44,859 nt of DNA from Ruminiclostridium sp. (GTDB lineage: Bacteria; Bacillota; Clostridia; Oscillospirales; Ruminococcaceae). The notes under the pieces are model-generated. The model made no database searches, was not told the DNA's origin, and worked only from the letters and a program-made list of their open reading frames with translations. The stretch is taken from NCBI GenBank assembly GCA_017942025.1, contig JAGAVH010000008.1:1-44859 (forward strand), given 5' to 3'. This document shows positions 16,714-24,975 of this stretch, one piece after another. The position numbers and the translations under genes were made by a program. Each line of letters begins with the position of its first letter. The first letter of the stretch is position 1.

Positions 16714-16749
16714 AAAATCCGCTTCCGGTAAAAATCAGAAGCGGATTTT
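16714..16749. terminator. Bidirectional terminator (XRE gene and plus strand)
   Basis: The 12-bp stem AAAATCCGCTTC with its complement (16714-16725/16738-16749) has a 12-base loop and T runs on either strand. It ends the XRE regulator gene on the minus strand. Confidence 0.8.
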
Positions 16750-16762
16750 AAATTTTTAAGCT

Positions 16763-17302
16763 TTATTCATTCGTCAATGACGTAAATTCGTAAGAATATA
16801 TGTGTTCCCCTCCACCGGTAAAGAAGGACGGTATATACTGAAAAAACGTGAAACAAAAAATAAGGGCTGACAGTATCAGGCATACAACTATTATAATCAG
16901 AGCTGTTCTTTTCTTTGCCACAAGGCATATAATACCACTCGTTATCAGGTAGGCGGATAAAAACATCAATAGGAACGAAAGTAGCACTCCCGGAATAAGC
17001 GATATTATTCCCGCACCAAGTAAAATAAATCCAACTATCTTCTGAACAGTTATTTTTTCTGTTTTCTGTTCCACAGGCAATACTGCCTGCGGTGGTTCTT
17101 CCTTTTTGCCTGTAGCAATATATTCTACCGATACGTCAAAAAGCTCTGCAAGAGCAATCAGATTGTATGTATCAGGTGCGCTGGTATCATTTTCCCATTT
17201 GGAAACAGCTTGTCTTGTTACGCCGATCTGCTCTGCGATATATTCCTGCGATAGGGATTTTTCTTTTCTTAATTTGCTTATTCTTTGTCCTATGGACTCC
17301 AT
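16763..17302 (-). CDS. XRE-family regulator with membrane segments
   Basis: 179 residues. Residues 5-60 are a Cro/CI-type helix-turn-helix (ISKLRKEKSLSQEYIAEQIG, then TRQAVSKWENDTSAPD). A short linker is followed by two or three hydrophobic segments from about residue 88 to 165, so the DNA-binding domain would be tethered to the membrane. Such proteins are common in Firmicutes and often sense envelope stress, but no signal can be named here. It has its own weak promoter downstream of the DUF3810 gene and ends at a bidirectional terminator. Confidence 0.88.
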   Translation of the reverse strand: MESIGQRISKLRKEKSLSQEYIAEQIGVTRQAVSKWENDTSAPDTYNLIALAELFDVSVEYIATGKKEEPPQAVLPVEQKTEKITVQKIVGFILLGAGIISLIPGVLLSFLLMFLSAYLITSGIICLVAKKRTALIIIVVCLILSALIFCFTFFQYIPSFFTGGGEHIYSYEFTSLTNE

Positions 17303-17322
17303 AACTTATCACCTCGTAGGAT

Positions 17323-17351
17323 ATTGTATCAGAAAACGCAGTTGCAGTCTA
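17323..17351 (-). promoter_or_regulatory. Putative promoter of the XRE gene
   Basis: Minus-strand TAGACT (17346-17351) and TACAAT (17323-17328) are separated by 17 bases. Just upstream a CGCAAC/GTTGCG inverted repeat (17362-17378) and a further GTTGC/GCAAC pair could be an autoregulatory operator. Confidence 0.45.
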
Positions 17352-17411
17352 CCAACTACAGCGCAACTTCAGGTTGCGGAGTAGTAAATCTCGCTGAAAC
17401 ACATAGATATT

Positions 17412-18650
17412 TTATTCATTCGTCTGCATTAAATCATAAATCATCAGATCCACGAATCTACCGTAGGATTTTACACCCTCGTCCTGTCCCTGATTTTTTA
17501 GATAAGTGTCATTAACCTTACTGCTTATTTCAGCCACGGGAGTTTCGTACTGACTCCAGTATTTGTTGTTGTTCTGCATTTCCTTTATAACAGAAGGGTG
17601 GATAGTCGCATAAAGCTCGGTATATTTTTCTGCGCCTGCGGCGGAATAATACTGCCCCATAGCATAGATAAGAGCTTCGGAAAATCCGCTGTAGCGCAGA
17701 TAGGGGCTGTCACTTTCACGACAGGCAAGATAGGCTATAAAATTAGCCTCATCCTCTCTCATAAAGCCCTTTAAATGCGAAAGCTCGTGACATACGGTAA
17801 AGGGGATAGAAAAATCGGGAGCATTTACGTTATAATTTGCTTCTATGGTAAAGGGATCGTATATACCCATAATTTTACACATAGACATAAATTCTGATAC
17901 CATAACTCCCTTCGGAGTCGGATAAAAGCCTGATAAAGCGGAATATTCCTTTCCTGCTTTTTCCATAGCCTTTACGCATTCTGCCTTCATATCAAAGCCT
18001 TCCGCTTCTACCGACATAAAGCCTTCCTCGTCATAGGAGATTTCCTCTGCGGCGGCATTGACATTATCAATAATATAAATGCACAGCTTTTCCAGCTCTT
18101 CGGCAGAATATTTTGATGGAGCAAGTCCGCTTTTTTCGGAGAAAGGAACACGGTGATAGTTGATTCCGCAAAAAAAGGTGTAGGAGGAATATATGAATAC
18201 ACCCGTACACAGTACAACCGAAAGAGCTATCACACCGGGCTTTTTCTTGTTTTCATTTTCAAGAAGAGAAATTATAAGGACAATTATTCCTATAACCAGC
18301 GCAAGTATCAGTATAAATATCAGTATTTCTCCCACAGCAAAGGGGAAAAGTCCGTTTATAAAGCCTATGGTATGTACAAAAAAGGGATATATGCCCTCAG
18401 CATAGAATTCGGCAAAGCCTGATACATTTCTGGCGAGTACATCACAGATTATCGTTATGACAAGGATTATTGCCGCTACTGTGAAAACTATCGGCAGAAT
18501 GGATTTTTTCTTTTCCACCTGTTTATTTTCCGTCTGTCTGCCCTTTTTCTGCTCTGTCTTACCTGATGTCTTTTTTGCTGTCGTTTTTCTGTTGCCGCCG
18601 CTTTTTGAGTTACTGCTCTTAGCGGTGGTCTTTGTTTTTGTTTCAGCCAT
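17412..18650 (-). CDS. DUF3810-family membrane protein with HExxH metallopeptidase motif
   Basis: 412 residues. The first 50 are low-complexity Lys/Thr/Ser. Three hydrophobic segments follow (about 52-72, 100-128 and 140-160), then a soluble domain. HELSH at 288-292, followed by REDEANF with acidic residues at 299-301, is a zinc-peptidase-like motif of the gluzincin kind and the hallmark of DUF3810. Function is unknown; membrane-linked proteolysis is an inference. It begins 12 bases after the WYL regulator stop, so the two are co-transcribed and the regulator may control it. Confidence 0.85.
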   Translation of the reverse strand: MAETKTKTTAKSSNSKSGGNRKTTAKKTSGKTEQKKGRQTENKQVEKKKSILPIVFTVAAIILVITIICDVLARNVSGFAEFYAEGIYPFFVHTIGFINGLFPFAVGEILIFILILALVIGIIVLIISLLENENKKKPGVIALSVVLCTGVFIYSSYTFFCGINYHRVPFSEKSGLAPSKYSAEELEKLCIYIIDNVNAAAEEISYDEEGFMSVEAEGFDMKAECVKAMEKAGKEYSALSGFYPTPKGVMVSEFMSMCKIMGIYDPFTIEANYNVNAPDFSIPFTVCHELSHLKGFMREDEANFIAYLACRESDSPYLRYSGFSEALIYAMGQYYSAAGAEKYTELYATIHPSVIKEMQNNNKYWSQYETPVAEISSKVNDTYLKNQGQDEGVKSYGRFVDLMIYDLMQTNE

Positions 18651-18662
18651 ATCGGAACACCT

Positions 18663-19646
18663 TTACTTTATAGATTTAAGTACTGTTTTAAGATATTTCT
18701 TATATGCGTCGATAAGTCTGTCAGGGCCTTCTATCTTTGCCTTTTCTCCGAACTGGAACATCCAGGCATAGAAGGTCGGGCTCATAGATACCTCTCTTGA
18801 AACGGAGAAGTGCTGGTCATCCTCTTTGTGAAATACTATATCCATACCGAATTTATCCATAACATTGTCAAGCAGAGCATTGTCAAAAACAAGCTTTGCT
18901 CTTATCATTTCTCCCGGGAACATACCAAATACCTTTTTGGTGTACTCAGAAATATTGAAGCTCTTGTCCTTTAAAGCGGTCTCATCGGATATACAGATAT
19001 TCTCCATTCTGTCTACACGGAGATTTGTTATCTTTCCTCGTCTGTCATAGTGACCGATGCAGTAGTATTTTTCATCATCCCAGGCAAGAGTGTAGGGGGA
19101 CATTTCATAACGCTCGCCGTCATATTTATAGACCTTCTGCTTTCTTAAATTGTGGCGGAAATATCTGAAGGTTATCTTTCTGCCCTTATTTATAGCCTCG
19201 TGTATGGTGTGGATGTTATAATACACGCTTTCGTTGATTGTCTTGGCACGGTTTGCAATAATTACATTTCTTTGCAGTACATTTGCCTGATGTCTGCTTG
19301 TGAGGGTTTCAATCTTTGAGATAAGCTCACGGGATTTTTTCTGTGTTATGAATTTGGAGCACGCCACAGCGTCGGCAAGCAGCTGTAATTCTGCCAGCTC
19401 GAACACACCCGAGGCTAAGAAATGCTTTGTTTCGTTGCCTGCTCTTATTTCACAGATATCCATTCCGTACTCGTCCCTGAGCGCTTCTATATCTGTATAG
19501 ATGGCTTTTCTTTCGGCGCTTACTCCCCTTGCCTCAAGCATGGCGATAAGCTGTTTTACTGACAGAGGATGTTCCTCGTCGGTTTCATAGCGGAAGATAT
19601 CCGCAAGGTATAAAAGCTTTAATTTCTGTCCTGATGAACGTGGCAT
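18663..19646 (-). CDS. WYL-domain transcriptional regulator
   Basis: A DeoR/YafY-type regulator of about 327 residues. The N-terminal winged helix-turn-helix spans about 5-75 (PLSVKQLIAMLEARG and ERKAIYTDIEALRDEYG). The WYL sensor domain is centred on RKITFRYF and YEMSPYTLAWDDEKYYCIGHYD, and a WCX-type C-terminus follows. WYL domains bind nucleic acid or nucleotide ligands. I start it at 19646, where GAAGGAG lies seven bases before ATG; an upstream in-frame ATG at 19706 has no such site. It heads a unit with the DUF3810 gene. No promoter is evident before the repeat array upstream. Confidence 0.9.
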   Translation of the reverse strand: MPRSSGQKLKLLYLADIFRYETDEEHPLSVKQLIAMLEARGVSAERKAIYTDIEALRDEYGMDICEIRAGNETKHFLASGVFELAELQLLADAVACSKFITQKKSRELISKIETLTSRHQANVLQRNVIIANRAKTINESVYYNIHTIHEAINKGRKITFRYFRHNLRKQKVYKYDGERYEMSPYTLAWDDEKYYCIGHYDRRGKITNLRVDRMENICISDETALKDKSFNISEYTKKVFGMFPGEMIRAKLVFDNALLDNVMDKFGMDIVFHKEDDQHFSVSREVSMSPTFYAWMFQFGEKAKIEGPDRLIDAYKKYLKTVLKSIK

Positions 19647-19701
19647 GGTTTCACTCCTTCGTTTTTTATTGCCGTGGGCATTTGAGCCCCTAACCCTCCT
19701 A

Positions 19702-19833
19702 AACAAGTCCGCAAGGACTTATTTCACATTGCGATAGCAATATTTCATAATTCACGAAGTGAATTATTTCACATTTTGCCATAAGGCAAAATATTTCATT
19801 TTAAATTTGTCGCAGACAAATTTAATTACCCCT
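19702..19833 (+). repeat. Modular hairpin array B, copy 1
   Basis: Five perfect hairpins, most with 3-4-nt loops, have arms AAGTCC, ATTGC, AATTCAC, ATTTTGCC and TTAAATTTGTC. They are joined by the alternating linkers ATTTCAC and ATTTCAT. The block ends with ACCCCT. It is identical over 132 bases to copy 2 at 19937-20068. No coding potential is seen. Confidence 0.88.
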
Positions 19834-19936
19834 GCAATTTCCGCCTTCGGCGGCGATGGTATTATTTTTTCCTCGGGAGAAGGCTTAATAATGCATTATT
19901 CAAAATACATCAATTGCCTTTGGCAATTGATTCCTT
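19834..19936. other. Spacer between the two array B copies
   Basis: 103 non-coding bases. They hold a CCGCC-TTC-GGCGG hairpin and the ATCAATTGCC stem with a TTT loop, the same stem that opens arrays A and D. This places copy 2 in the same modular order as the other arrays. Confidence 0.6.
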
Positions 19937-20068
19937 AACAAGTCCGCAAGGACTTATTTCACATTGCGATAGCAATATTTCATAATTCACGAAGTGAATT
20001 ATTTCACATTTTGCCATAAGGCAAAATATTTCATTTTAAATTTGTCGCAGACAAATTTAATTACCCCT
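19937..20068 (+). repeat. Modular hairpin array B, copy 2
   Basis: A perfect 132-base tandem copy of 19702-19833 at an offset of 235. Its terminal stem faces the 3' end of the GH36 gene, whose stop lies 20 bases away. Identity over hairpin-rich DNA points to recent duplication or gene conversion. Confidence 0.88.
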
Positions 20069-20087
20069 ACTTGCGGGCGAGATATTA

Positions 20088-22277
20088 TTATACTTTCACA
20101 AAATGTGCGATGAAGCTTCTGAAATCGCCCCACATATTAGGTACGTCAAAGCCGCTGTTCATAAGCAGTTCGGCGGAATATACCCTTCCAGTCTGCTCGT
20201 GGCGGTAATATGCGCCCTTTTCAAGGCCTTTAAGCTTTACTCTGTGTAAGAATACGCTGGGCTCTTTAAGCACCTGAACATAAGTGAAGAGTGTTTCGCT
20301 CTTGTCCTTTGCCACATGCTGCCAGGCGTCATAGCGGTCGTTTGCAAAGGGATCGCCTATGCGGTAGTAGTCGCCGTTTCTGACAAGGGGATTATATTTA
20401 TTGAATTCTTCAATCTGCTGCTTTATAGCGTATTTATCATCATCGGAAATCTTCGTCACGTCCAGCTCATAGCCAAAGGTACCCGACATAGCCACGTGAC
20501 CTCTTGTTTCAAAGGGTGTAATTCTTCCTACGCAGTGATTGGGACTGTCGGATACGTGAGCACCGAAGCAGGAGCAGGGATAGCACATAGAAGTACCGTA
20601 CTGTATTTTCAGTCTTTCGATAGCGTCGGTATCGTCGCTTGTCCATATCTGGGGAGAGTAGTAAAGCATACCTGCGTCAAAACGTGAGCCGCCGCCTGCA
20701 CAGTTTTCAAGAAGCAGGTCGGGGAAATCTGTCAGCAGTTTTTCCTGCATATCATATACGCCGAGTACGTATCTGTGCCAGATTTCTCTCTGTCTTTCAG
20801 GAGCGAATACCTCGTTTCCGACTTCTGACAGCTGTCTGTTCATATCCCATTTTACATATTCGATATTGGCGGAGGATAAGATATCCTTTATTCTGCCGTA
20901 GATGTATTCTCTTACATCATCTCTTGAAAAGTCGATAACAAGCTGACTTCTTGCTGTAGTTCTCGGTCTGCCGGGAATATGTATGCACCAATCGGGATGC
21001 GCCTTGTAAAGCTCGCTGTCGGGGCTTATCATTTCAGGCTCAAACCAGATACCGAATTTAAGACCTATCTTATTTACCTCGTCAACAAGATATTTAAGAC
21101 CGCCCTTTATCTTTTCTTCATTTACAAACCAGTCGCCGAGAGAAGAACGGTCGTCGTTTCTGTGACCAAACCAGCCGTCATCCATAACCAACATTTCAAT
21201 ACCTGCTTTTTTAGCCTCTCTTGCAATATCAAGGAGCTTTTCGGTATCGAAATTGAAGTATGTAGCCTCCCAGTTATTGATAAGTATGGGACGGCGTAAA
21301 TCCTTCCACTTGCCACGGATAAGATTATTTCTCATAACATCGTGGAAGTTTCGTGACATCTGGCCAAGTCCCTCACCTGAATAGGTCATAATTACTTCAG
21401 GTGCCTGGAATTCTTCACCCACTTCAAGATGCCAGGAGAAGTCATAGGGGTTGATACCGAGGAGCACTCTTGTCTTTTCGTACTGTCCCACCTCTGCCAT
21501 AGCAAGGAATGAGCCTGAATATACAAGCGCAAAGCCGTAAGCCTCGCCATAGTCCTCGGTAGCGGTATGCTCGCATAAGGCAAAGAAATTATTGTGGGCG
21601 TGGGAGGTAGAGCCACGGTTTGAATCTATAGAATGCTTGCCGAAGGTAAGAGGATAGCGCTGAACGTGTCTTTCTCTTGCCCAGGTGCCGTGCAGTGTAA
21701 TCATATCATAGTCCATTCTGTCAAGATCGACAGAAGCGGAGATAAGACGGCGAAGCTCGATAGCGTCTGTGCCGTTATTTTTAACCCATACGCTTCTTGT
21801 AATTACGTCGTACCGGGGAAATACGCTGTACATTAAAGTTATATCCATACCGTTATGAGGGTCGTGGCAGAATACCTGAAGAGTTTCCGCTTCCTCATCG
21901 GTGGCGTAGGTAGCAGGCAGTCCCTTTAACTTAGGCTTACCCTTTGAAATGCGGTAGTCCTTATAATAGCATTCACAGGCAGACATACCATGCTTATCCA
22001 TTACCTGCATTGCAGGCTCTCTGAAATCTGCAACGCCGCTTGTCGGAAATTCGATTAAAGCACAGTCAAAGCTGTGAGGTCCCATAGCATCGTGTACTGC
22101 AGGTACAAAGGGGGCATCATCGGGGATGCGGAGCATATGGGTTATATCCGTTTCGGGAATCCATCCGCCATAGTAAAGGTGCAGAAGGTTTTTACTTTCT
22201 GTTACGTGGAAGGCATAGCTTGAATTTTTTGTATCAAGCTTGAATACTCGTTTCTTTTCGTCAAAAATGATTGCCAT
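20088..22277 (-). CDS. Alpha-galactosidase, GH36
   Basis: Removes alpha-1,6-galactose from raffinose-type sugars or galactomannan fragments, retaining mechanism, cytoplasmic. The 729 residues match the bacterial GH36 group exactly. An N-terminal beta-sandwich precedes a (beta/alpha)8 barrel. The nucleophile is Asp478 in YVKWDMNR. The acid/base is Asp548 in TSDDTDAIERL. From memory, both positions equal those of the Geobacillus AgaA/AgaB enzymes. VMDDGWFGHRNDD supplies subsite -1 residues, and CxxGGGSRFD follows the nucleophile. The start is preceded by AAGGACGG. It is upstream of the WYL and DUF3810 genes on the same strand but separated by hairpin array B. Confidence 0.96.
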   Translation of the reverse strand: MAIIFDEKKRVFKLDTKNSSYAFHVTESKNLLHLYYGGWIPETDITHMLRIPDDAPFVPAVHDAMGPHSFDCALIEFPTSGVADFREPAMQVMDKHGMSACECYYKDYRISKGKPKLKGLPATYATDEEAETLQVFCHDPHNGMDITLMYSVFPRYDVITRSVWVKNNGTDAIELRRLISASVDLDRMDYDMITLHGTWARERHVQRYPLTFGKHSIDSNRGSTSHAHNNFFALCEHTATEDYGEAYGFALVYSGSFLAMAEVGQYEKTRVLLGINPYDFSWHLEVGEEFQAPEVIMTYSGEGLGQMSRNFHDVMRNNLIRGKWKDLRRPILINNWEATYFNFDTEKLLDIAREAKKAGIEMLVMDDGWFGHRNDDRSSLGDWFVNEEKIKGGLKYLVDEVNKIGLKFGIWFEPEMISPDSELYKAHPDWCIHIPGRPRTTARSQLVIDFSRDDVREYIYGRIKDILSSANIEYVKWDMNRQLSEVGNEVFAPERQREIWHRYVLGVYDMQEKLLTDFPDLLLENCAGGGSRFDAGMLYYSPQIWTSDDTDAIERLKIQYGTSMCYPCSCFGAHVSDSPNHCVGRITPFETRGHVAMSGTFGYELDVTKISDDDKYAIKQQIEEFNKYNPLVRNGDYYRIGDPFANDRYDAWQHVAKDKSETLFTYVQVLKEPSVFLHRVKLKGLEKGAYYRHEQTGRVYSAELLMNSGFDVPNMWGDFRSFIAHFVKV

Positions 22278-22305
22278 AAATTTTATCCGTCCTTGATATT
22301 TATAA

Positions 22306-22350
22306 GGTATATATACCCATATATAAATATACCATATTTGACTGATTATA
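22306..22350 (-). promoter_or_regulatory. Promoter and palindrome upstream of GH36
   Basis: Minus-strand TG-T-TATAAT (-10 at 22345-22350) is an extended -10 without a clear -35. About 20 bases beyond the expected start of transcription lies the perfect 12-bp palindrome GGTATATATACC (22306-22317), with a further GGTATAT half-site nearby. This is a plausible operator; no regulator is assigned. Confidence 0.45.
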
Positions 22351-22417
22351 ACAAGACGATTTTGTAAATATCTTATGGAAATTCAAGGTGAATTTTACTG
22401 AAAATTATTTTTTTCTA

Positions 22418-22454
22418 TTGCATTAGGCTCTGTAAAATGATAAAATATTATCAT
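22418..22454 (+). promoter_or_regulatory. Promoter with overlapping palindrome, lipoprotein gene
   Basis: TTGCAT (22418-22423) and TAAAAT (22441-22446) are 17 bases apart. The perfect inverted repeat ATGATAA-AATA-TTATCAT (22437-22454) covers the -10 and the expected start site, a classical repressor position. Confidence 0.62.
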
Positions 22455-22476
22455 ATACTGTAGAAAGGGTGAAAAA

Positions 22477-24015
22477 ATGAAAAAGACAATATCACTTATG
22501 ATATGCTTATTTATGATAATATCTGTTTTTTCATCCTGTCAGGTAGTAAAGGTGCAGGGAGAAAAGACAGATATTGATCTTGATGATATATTTACAGATA
22601 ATAATATAAGTGTACCCGATCCCTATGAATCGGAAAATACTCCCTCTGAGGAAAGTACAACCACCGACTCCGGGCAGACTGTTCCACCCGAAACCACTAC
22701 GGTGACGACTACTCCTCCCGAAACCACTACGGTGACGACAACTCCTCCCGAAACTACTACCGTGACAACTACTCCGCCTGAAACCACCACGGTGACAACT
22801 ATTCCACCTGAAACCACCACGGTGACAACTATTCCACCTGAAACCACCACAGTGGCGACAGTTTCCCCTGATACAGAAAATAAGGATGACGATTACCCCT
22901 ATTATTATGACTACGTAGCAGGCAATCACGGTGTTATAAACGGGAATACCATATATAATCATAATGCTACATATTTCTATGATATAAGAGAAAATGCAAA
23001 GCAGTACAAGGCGAATACATATTCCGCATTATGGCTTGGTACAAACGAAAATAAAAAGCCTACAGAGGTGTATAGCCCGGAAAAGGCGCTGGAATTTGCC
23101 TCATATCATTGGAATGACGGACTGGACCTGTGCGCTCCCTTTATTTCAAGATGTCTTCGTGCAGGTCAGATATCTGCCTTTTCCGACAGCTCTACAGGGC
23201 TTTGTATGCAGCTGCTGGACTCAGGTCTTGGCTTCGGTCAGTTCCTGCCGATAAACGAGGACAGAACAGTTACTCTCCCCGATTATGCAATGCCCGGTGA
23301 TGTTATTCAGGTATATTGCCCATATGAGGGACTTATGATACATTCGCTTATGTTAAGACAGAATGACAAAGACGGACATATGATGGTATATTGTCACAAT
23401 TTCCGTAACGATGGCTCCACCACCTTTTACGTAGATGAGCTTTGCTACGATGACGATGTATTTACAAACGAGGTATTCTTCTATCATTTTTATAATGAAA
23501 AGGATAAGAATCTGCCGAAGGAAGTGACCGACAGCAAAACCGAGCTTATTCTTTTTGAAAACGAAGGATATTGTCTGAAAGAAAAATACAACCGTACCGC
23601 CGCTATGAAATATGCTGCTGATAATCTTTATGACGGCCTTGGTATGCTTGGCGCTATCCATTTATCAGACTGTCTTGTGGCAGGCGGAATCCCCGTGTAC
23701 TATGCCCAGGGAAATGCGGTATTCTTCCAGCTTATGAAATCCCGTCTCGGCACGGCGCAGACTGTTAACATAAACGAGGACGGCACTATAAATCTTCCGA
23801 AGAATGCAAAGGGCGGAGATGTCTGCTTTATATACTGTCCCTATGATGGAATGATGGTAAATTCATTCCTGATAAAGAGCAAGGACAAGAATGGAAAGCT
23901 TATCGGCTACACCGTTGACCTTGTAAACGACGGCAAAAAAGCCTTTGTAGCGGATGATTACTGTATCGGATGCGGTTCAGAATTACCAAAGGCGGTAATA
24001 TTCAGTTTTAAATAA
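22477..24015 (+). CDS. Lipoprotein with Thr-rich linker and two tandem NlpC/P60- or amidase-like domains
   Basis: 512 residues. A signal peptide ends at VFSSC, so Cys21 is probably lipidated and the protein faces outward. Residues 70-129 are six 10-residue PPETTTVTTT-type repeats. Two related domains follow (about 185-340 and 365-512), each with the pattern CLxAGxI, PGD or GGD, then YCPYxGxM. Domain 1 has Cys219 and His289 at the places expected of a cysteine amidase, plus His307. Domain 2 has Gly392 and Asn462 there and is likely inactive. Cell-wall peptide cleavage or binding is the inferred role. The exact family is not certain. Confidence 0.75.
   Translation: MKKTISLMICLFMIISVFSSCQVVKVQGEKTDIDLDDIFTDNNISVPDPYESENTPSEESTTTDSGQTVPPETTTVTTTPPETTTVTTTPPETTTVTTTPPETTTVTTIPPETTTVTTIPPETTTVATVSPDTENKDDDYPYYYDYVAGNHGVINGNTIYNHNATYFYDIRENAKQYKANTYSALWLGTNENKKPTEVYSPEKALEFASYHWNDGLDLCAPFISRCLRAGQISAFSDSSTGLCMQLLDSGLGFGQFLPINEDRTVTLPDYAMPGDVIQVYCPYEGLMIHSLMLRQNDKDGHMMVYCHNFRNDGSTTFYVDELCYDDDVFTNEVFFYHFYNEKDKNLPKEVTDSKTELILFENEGYCLKEKYNRTAAMKYAADNLYDGLGMLGAIHLSDCLVAGGIPVYYAQGNAVFFQLMKSRLGTAQTVNINEDGTINLPKNAKGGDVCFIYCPYDGMMVNSFLIKSKDKNGKLIGYTVDLVNDGKKAFVADDYCIGCGSELPKAVIFSFK
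22684..22863 (+). repeat. 30-bp coding minisatellite (Thr/Pro linker)
   Basis: Six tandem 30-base units encode PPETTTVTT followed by T, I or V. The units differ mainly at third positions and at the last codon. This is a typical length-variable cell-wall-spanning linker. Confidence 0.92.
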
Positions 24016-24021
24016 AATAGT

Positions 24022-24051
24022 AAAAGCGTTCAGTTTTCTGAACGCTTTTTT
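24022..24051. terminator. Bidirectional terminator between lipoprotein gene and ricT
   Basis: AAAGCGTTCAG pairs with its complement around TTTT and has T runs on both strands. It serves the two convergent genes. A near-identical stem is used at 36877-36907. Confidence 0.9.
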
Positions 24052-24076
24052 CTGAACGCTTTTCTTTATTATTCTG

Positions 24077-24943
24077 CTAATCCTCAAGGCCTTTAAGCGC
24101 CTGAATTTCTTCCTTGTTGACTCTTATTCTGCCGTCCTTCAGAATCTTGACATCAGCTCTGTTATAGGGCTGTGCGGCGGCGTCGGGGTTCTTGTCAAGC
24201 TTTACCTTTACAACACCCGTTAAGAGATTGCTGTCCTCTACTATTCCTCTGCCGTCGGCGGTTTCTACAAGAGCACCGATTTTGGGAGTAATGGCAAGCA
24301 ATTCTTCATAGCAGTCCTGCTCGTATTTAAGACAGCACATAAGTCTGCCGCAGGTACCTGAAATCTTGGTGGGGTTAAGAGAAAGAGACTGCTCCTTTGC
24401 CATCTTGATGGAAACGGGCTGAAACTCGCCTAAAAATGACGCACAGCAGAACTTCCTGCCGCAGATACCAAGTCCGCCCAGCATCTTTGCTTCATCTCTT
24501 ACGCCAATCTGACGAAGCTCTATTCTTGTGCGGTAGATTGCCGCTAAATCCTTTACCAGCTCTCTGAAATCCACTCTGCTTTCAGCCGAGAAGTAGAAAA
24601 GTATCTTACTGCCGTCAAAGGTGCAGTCGATATCGATAGGCTTCATTGAAAGCTTGTGCTCTGCAATCTTTTCTGAAAAGACCTTCATTATCTCCTGCTC
24701 TTTTATACGATTTTTCTGGAGTGTTTCCATATCCTGAGCTGTAGCGATACGGATAATGCTCTTTAAAGGAGGCACTACCTCGCTGTCCTCTACCATGCGG
24801 TTAGTAATAACCACCTCGCCGCATTCTACACCTCTTGCAGTTTCTACTATAACCTTGTCATTTGCTTTTACTTTATTATTGGCAGGGTCAAAATAATAAA
24901 CCTTGCCCACGTCCTTGAATCTGACGCCGATAACTTCAGTCAT
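24077..24943 (-). CDS. ricT: PSP1-domain protein RicT (YaaT)
   Basis: A subunit of the Fe-S-containing Ric (Y) complex that, in Bacillus, guides RNase Y maturation of mRNAs and affects sporulation and competence. The 288-residue PSP1 protein shows all the cluster-binding cysteines: Cys161, Cys166 and Cys167 in ICGRKFCC, and Cys198, Cys203 and Cys204 in TCGRLMCC. This matches my memory of the Bacillus numbering. It is third in a darA-holB-ricT operon, the same order as yaaQ-(yaaR)-holB-yaaT in Bacillus. No ricA or ricF gene is in the window. Confidence 0.94.
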   Translation of the reverse strand: MTEVIGVRFKDVGKVYYFDPANNKVKANDKVIVETARGVECGEVVITNRMVEDSEVVPPLKSIIRIATAQDMETLQKNRIKEQEIMKVFSEKIAEHKLSMKPIDIDCTFDGSKILFYFSAESRVDFRELVKDLAAIYRTRIELRQIGVRDEAKMLGGLGICGRKFCCASFLGEFQPVSIKMAKEQSLSLNPTKISGTCGRLMCCLKYEQDCYEELLAITPKIGALVETADGRGIVEDSNLLTGVVKVKLDKNPDAAAQPYNRADVKILKDGRIRVNKEEIQALKGLED

Positions 24944-24975
24944 TCCGATGATTCCTTTCTTTATATCTGTAGCCC

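Noticed and set aside
22684-22863. Cellulosomal linker with dockerin
   Set aside because: The Thr/Pro repeats resemble such linkers, but the protein has no dockerin calcium-binding repeats or cohesin domain; it is a lipoprotein.
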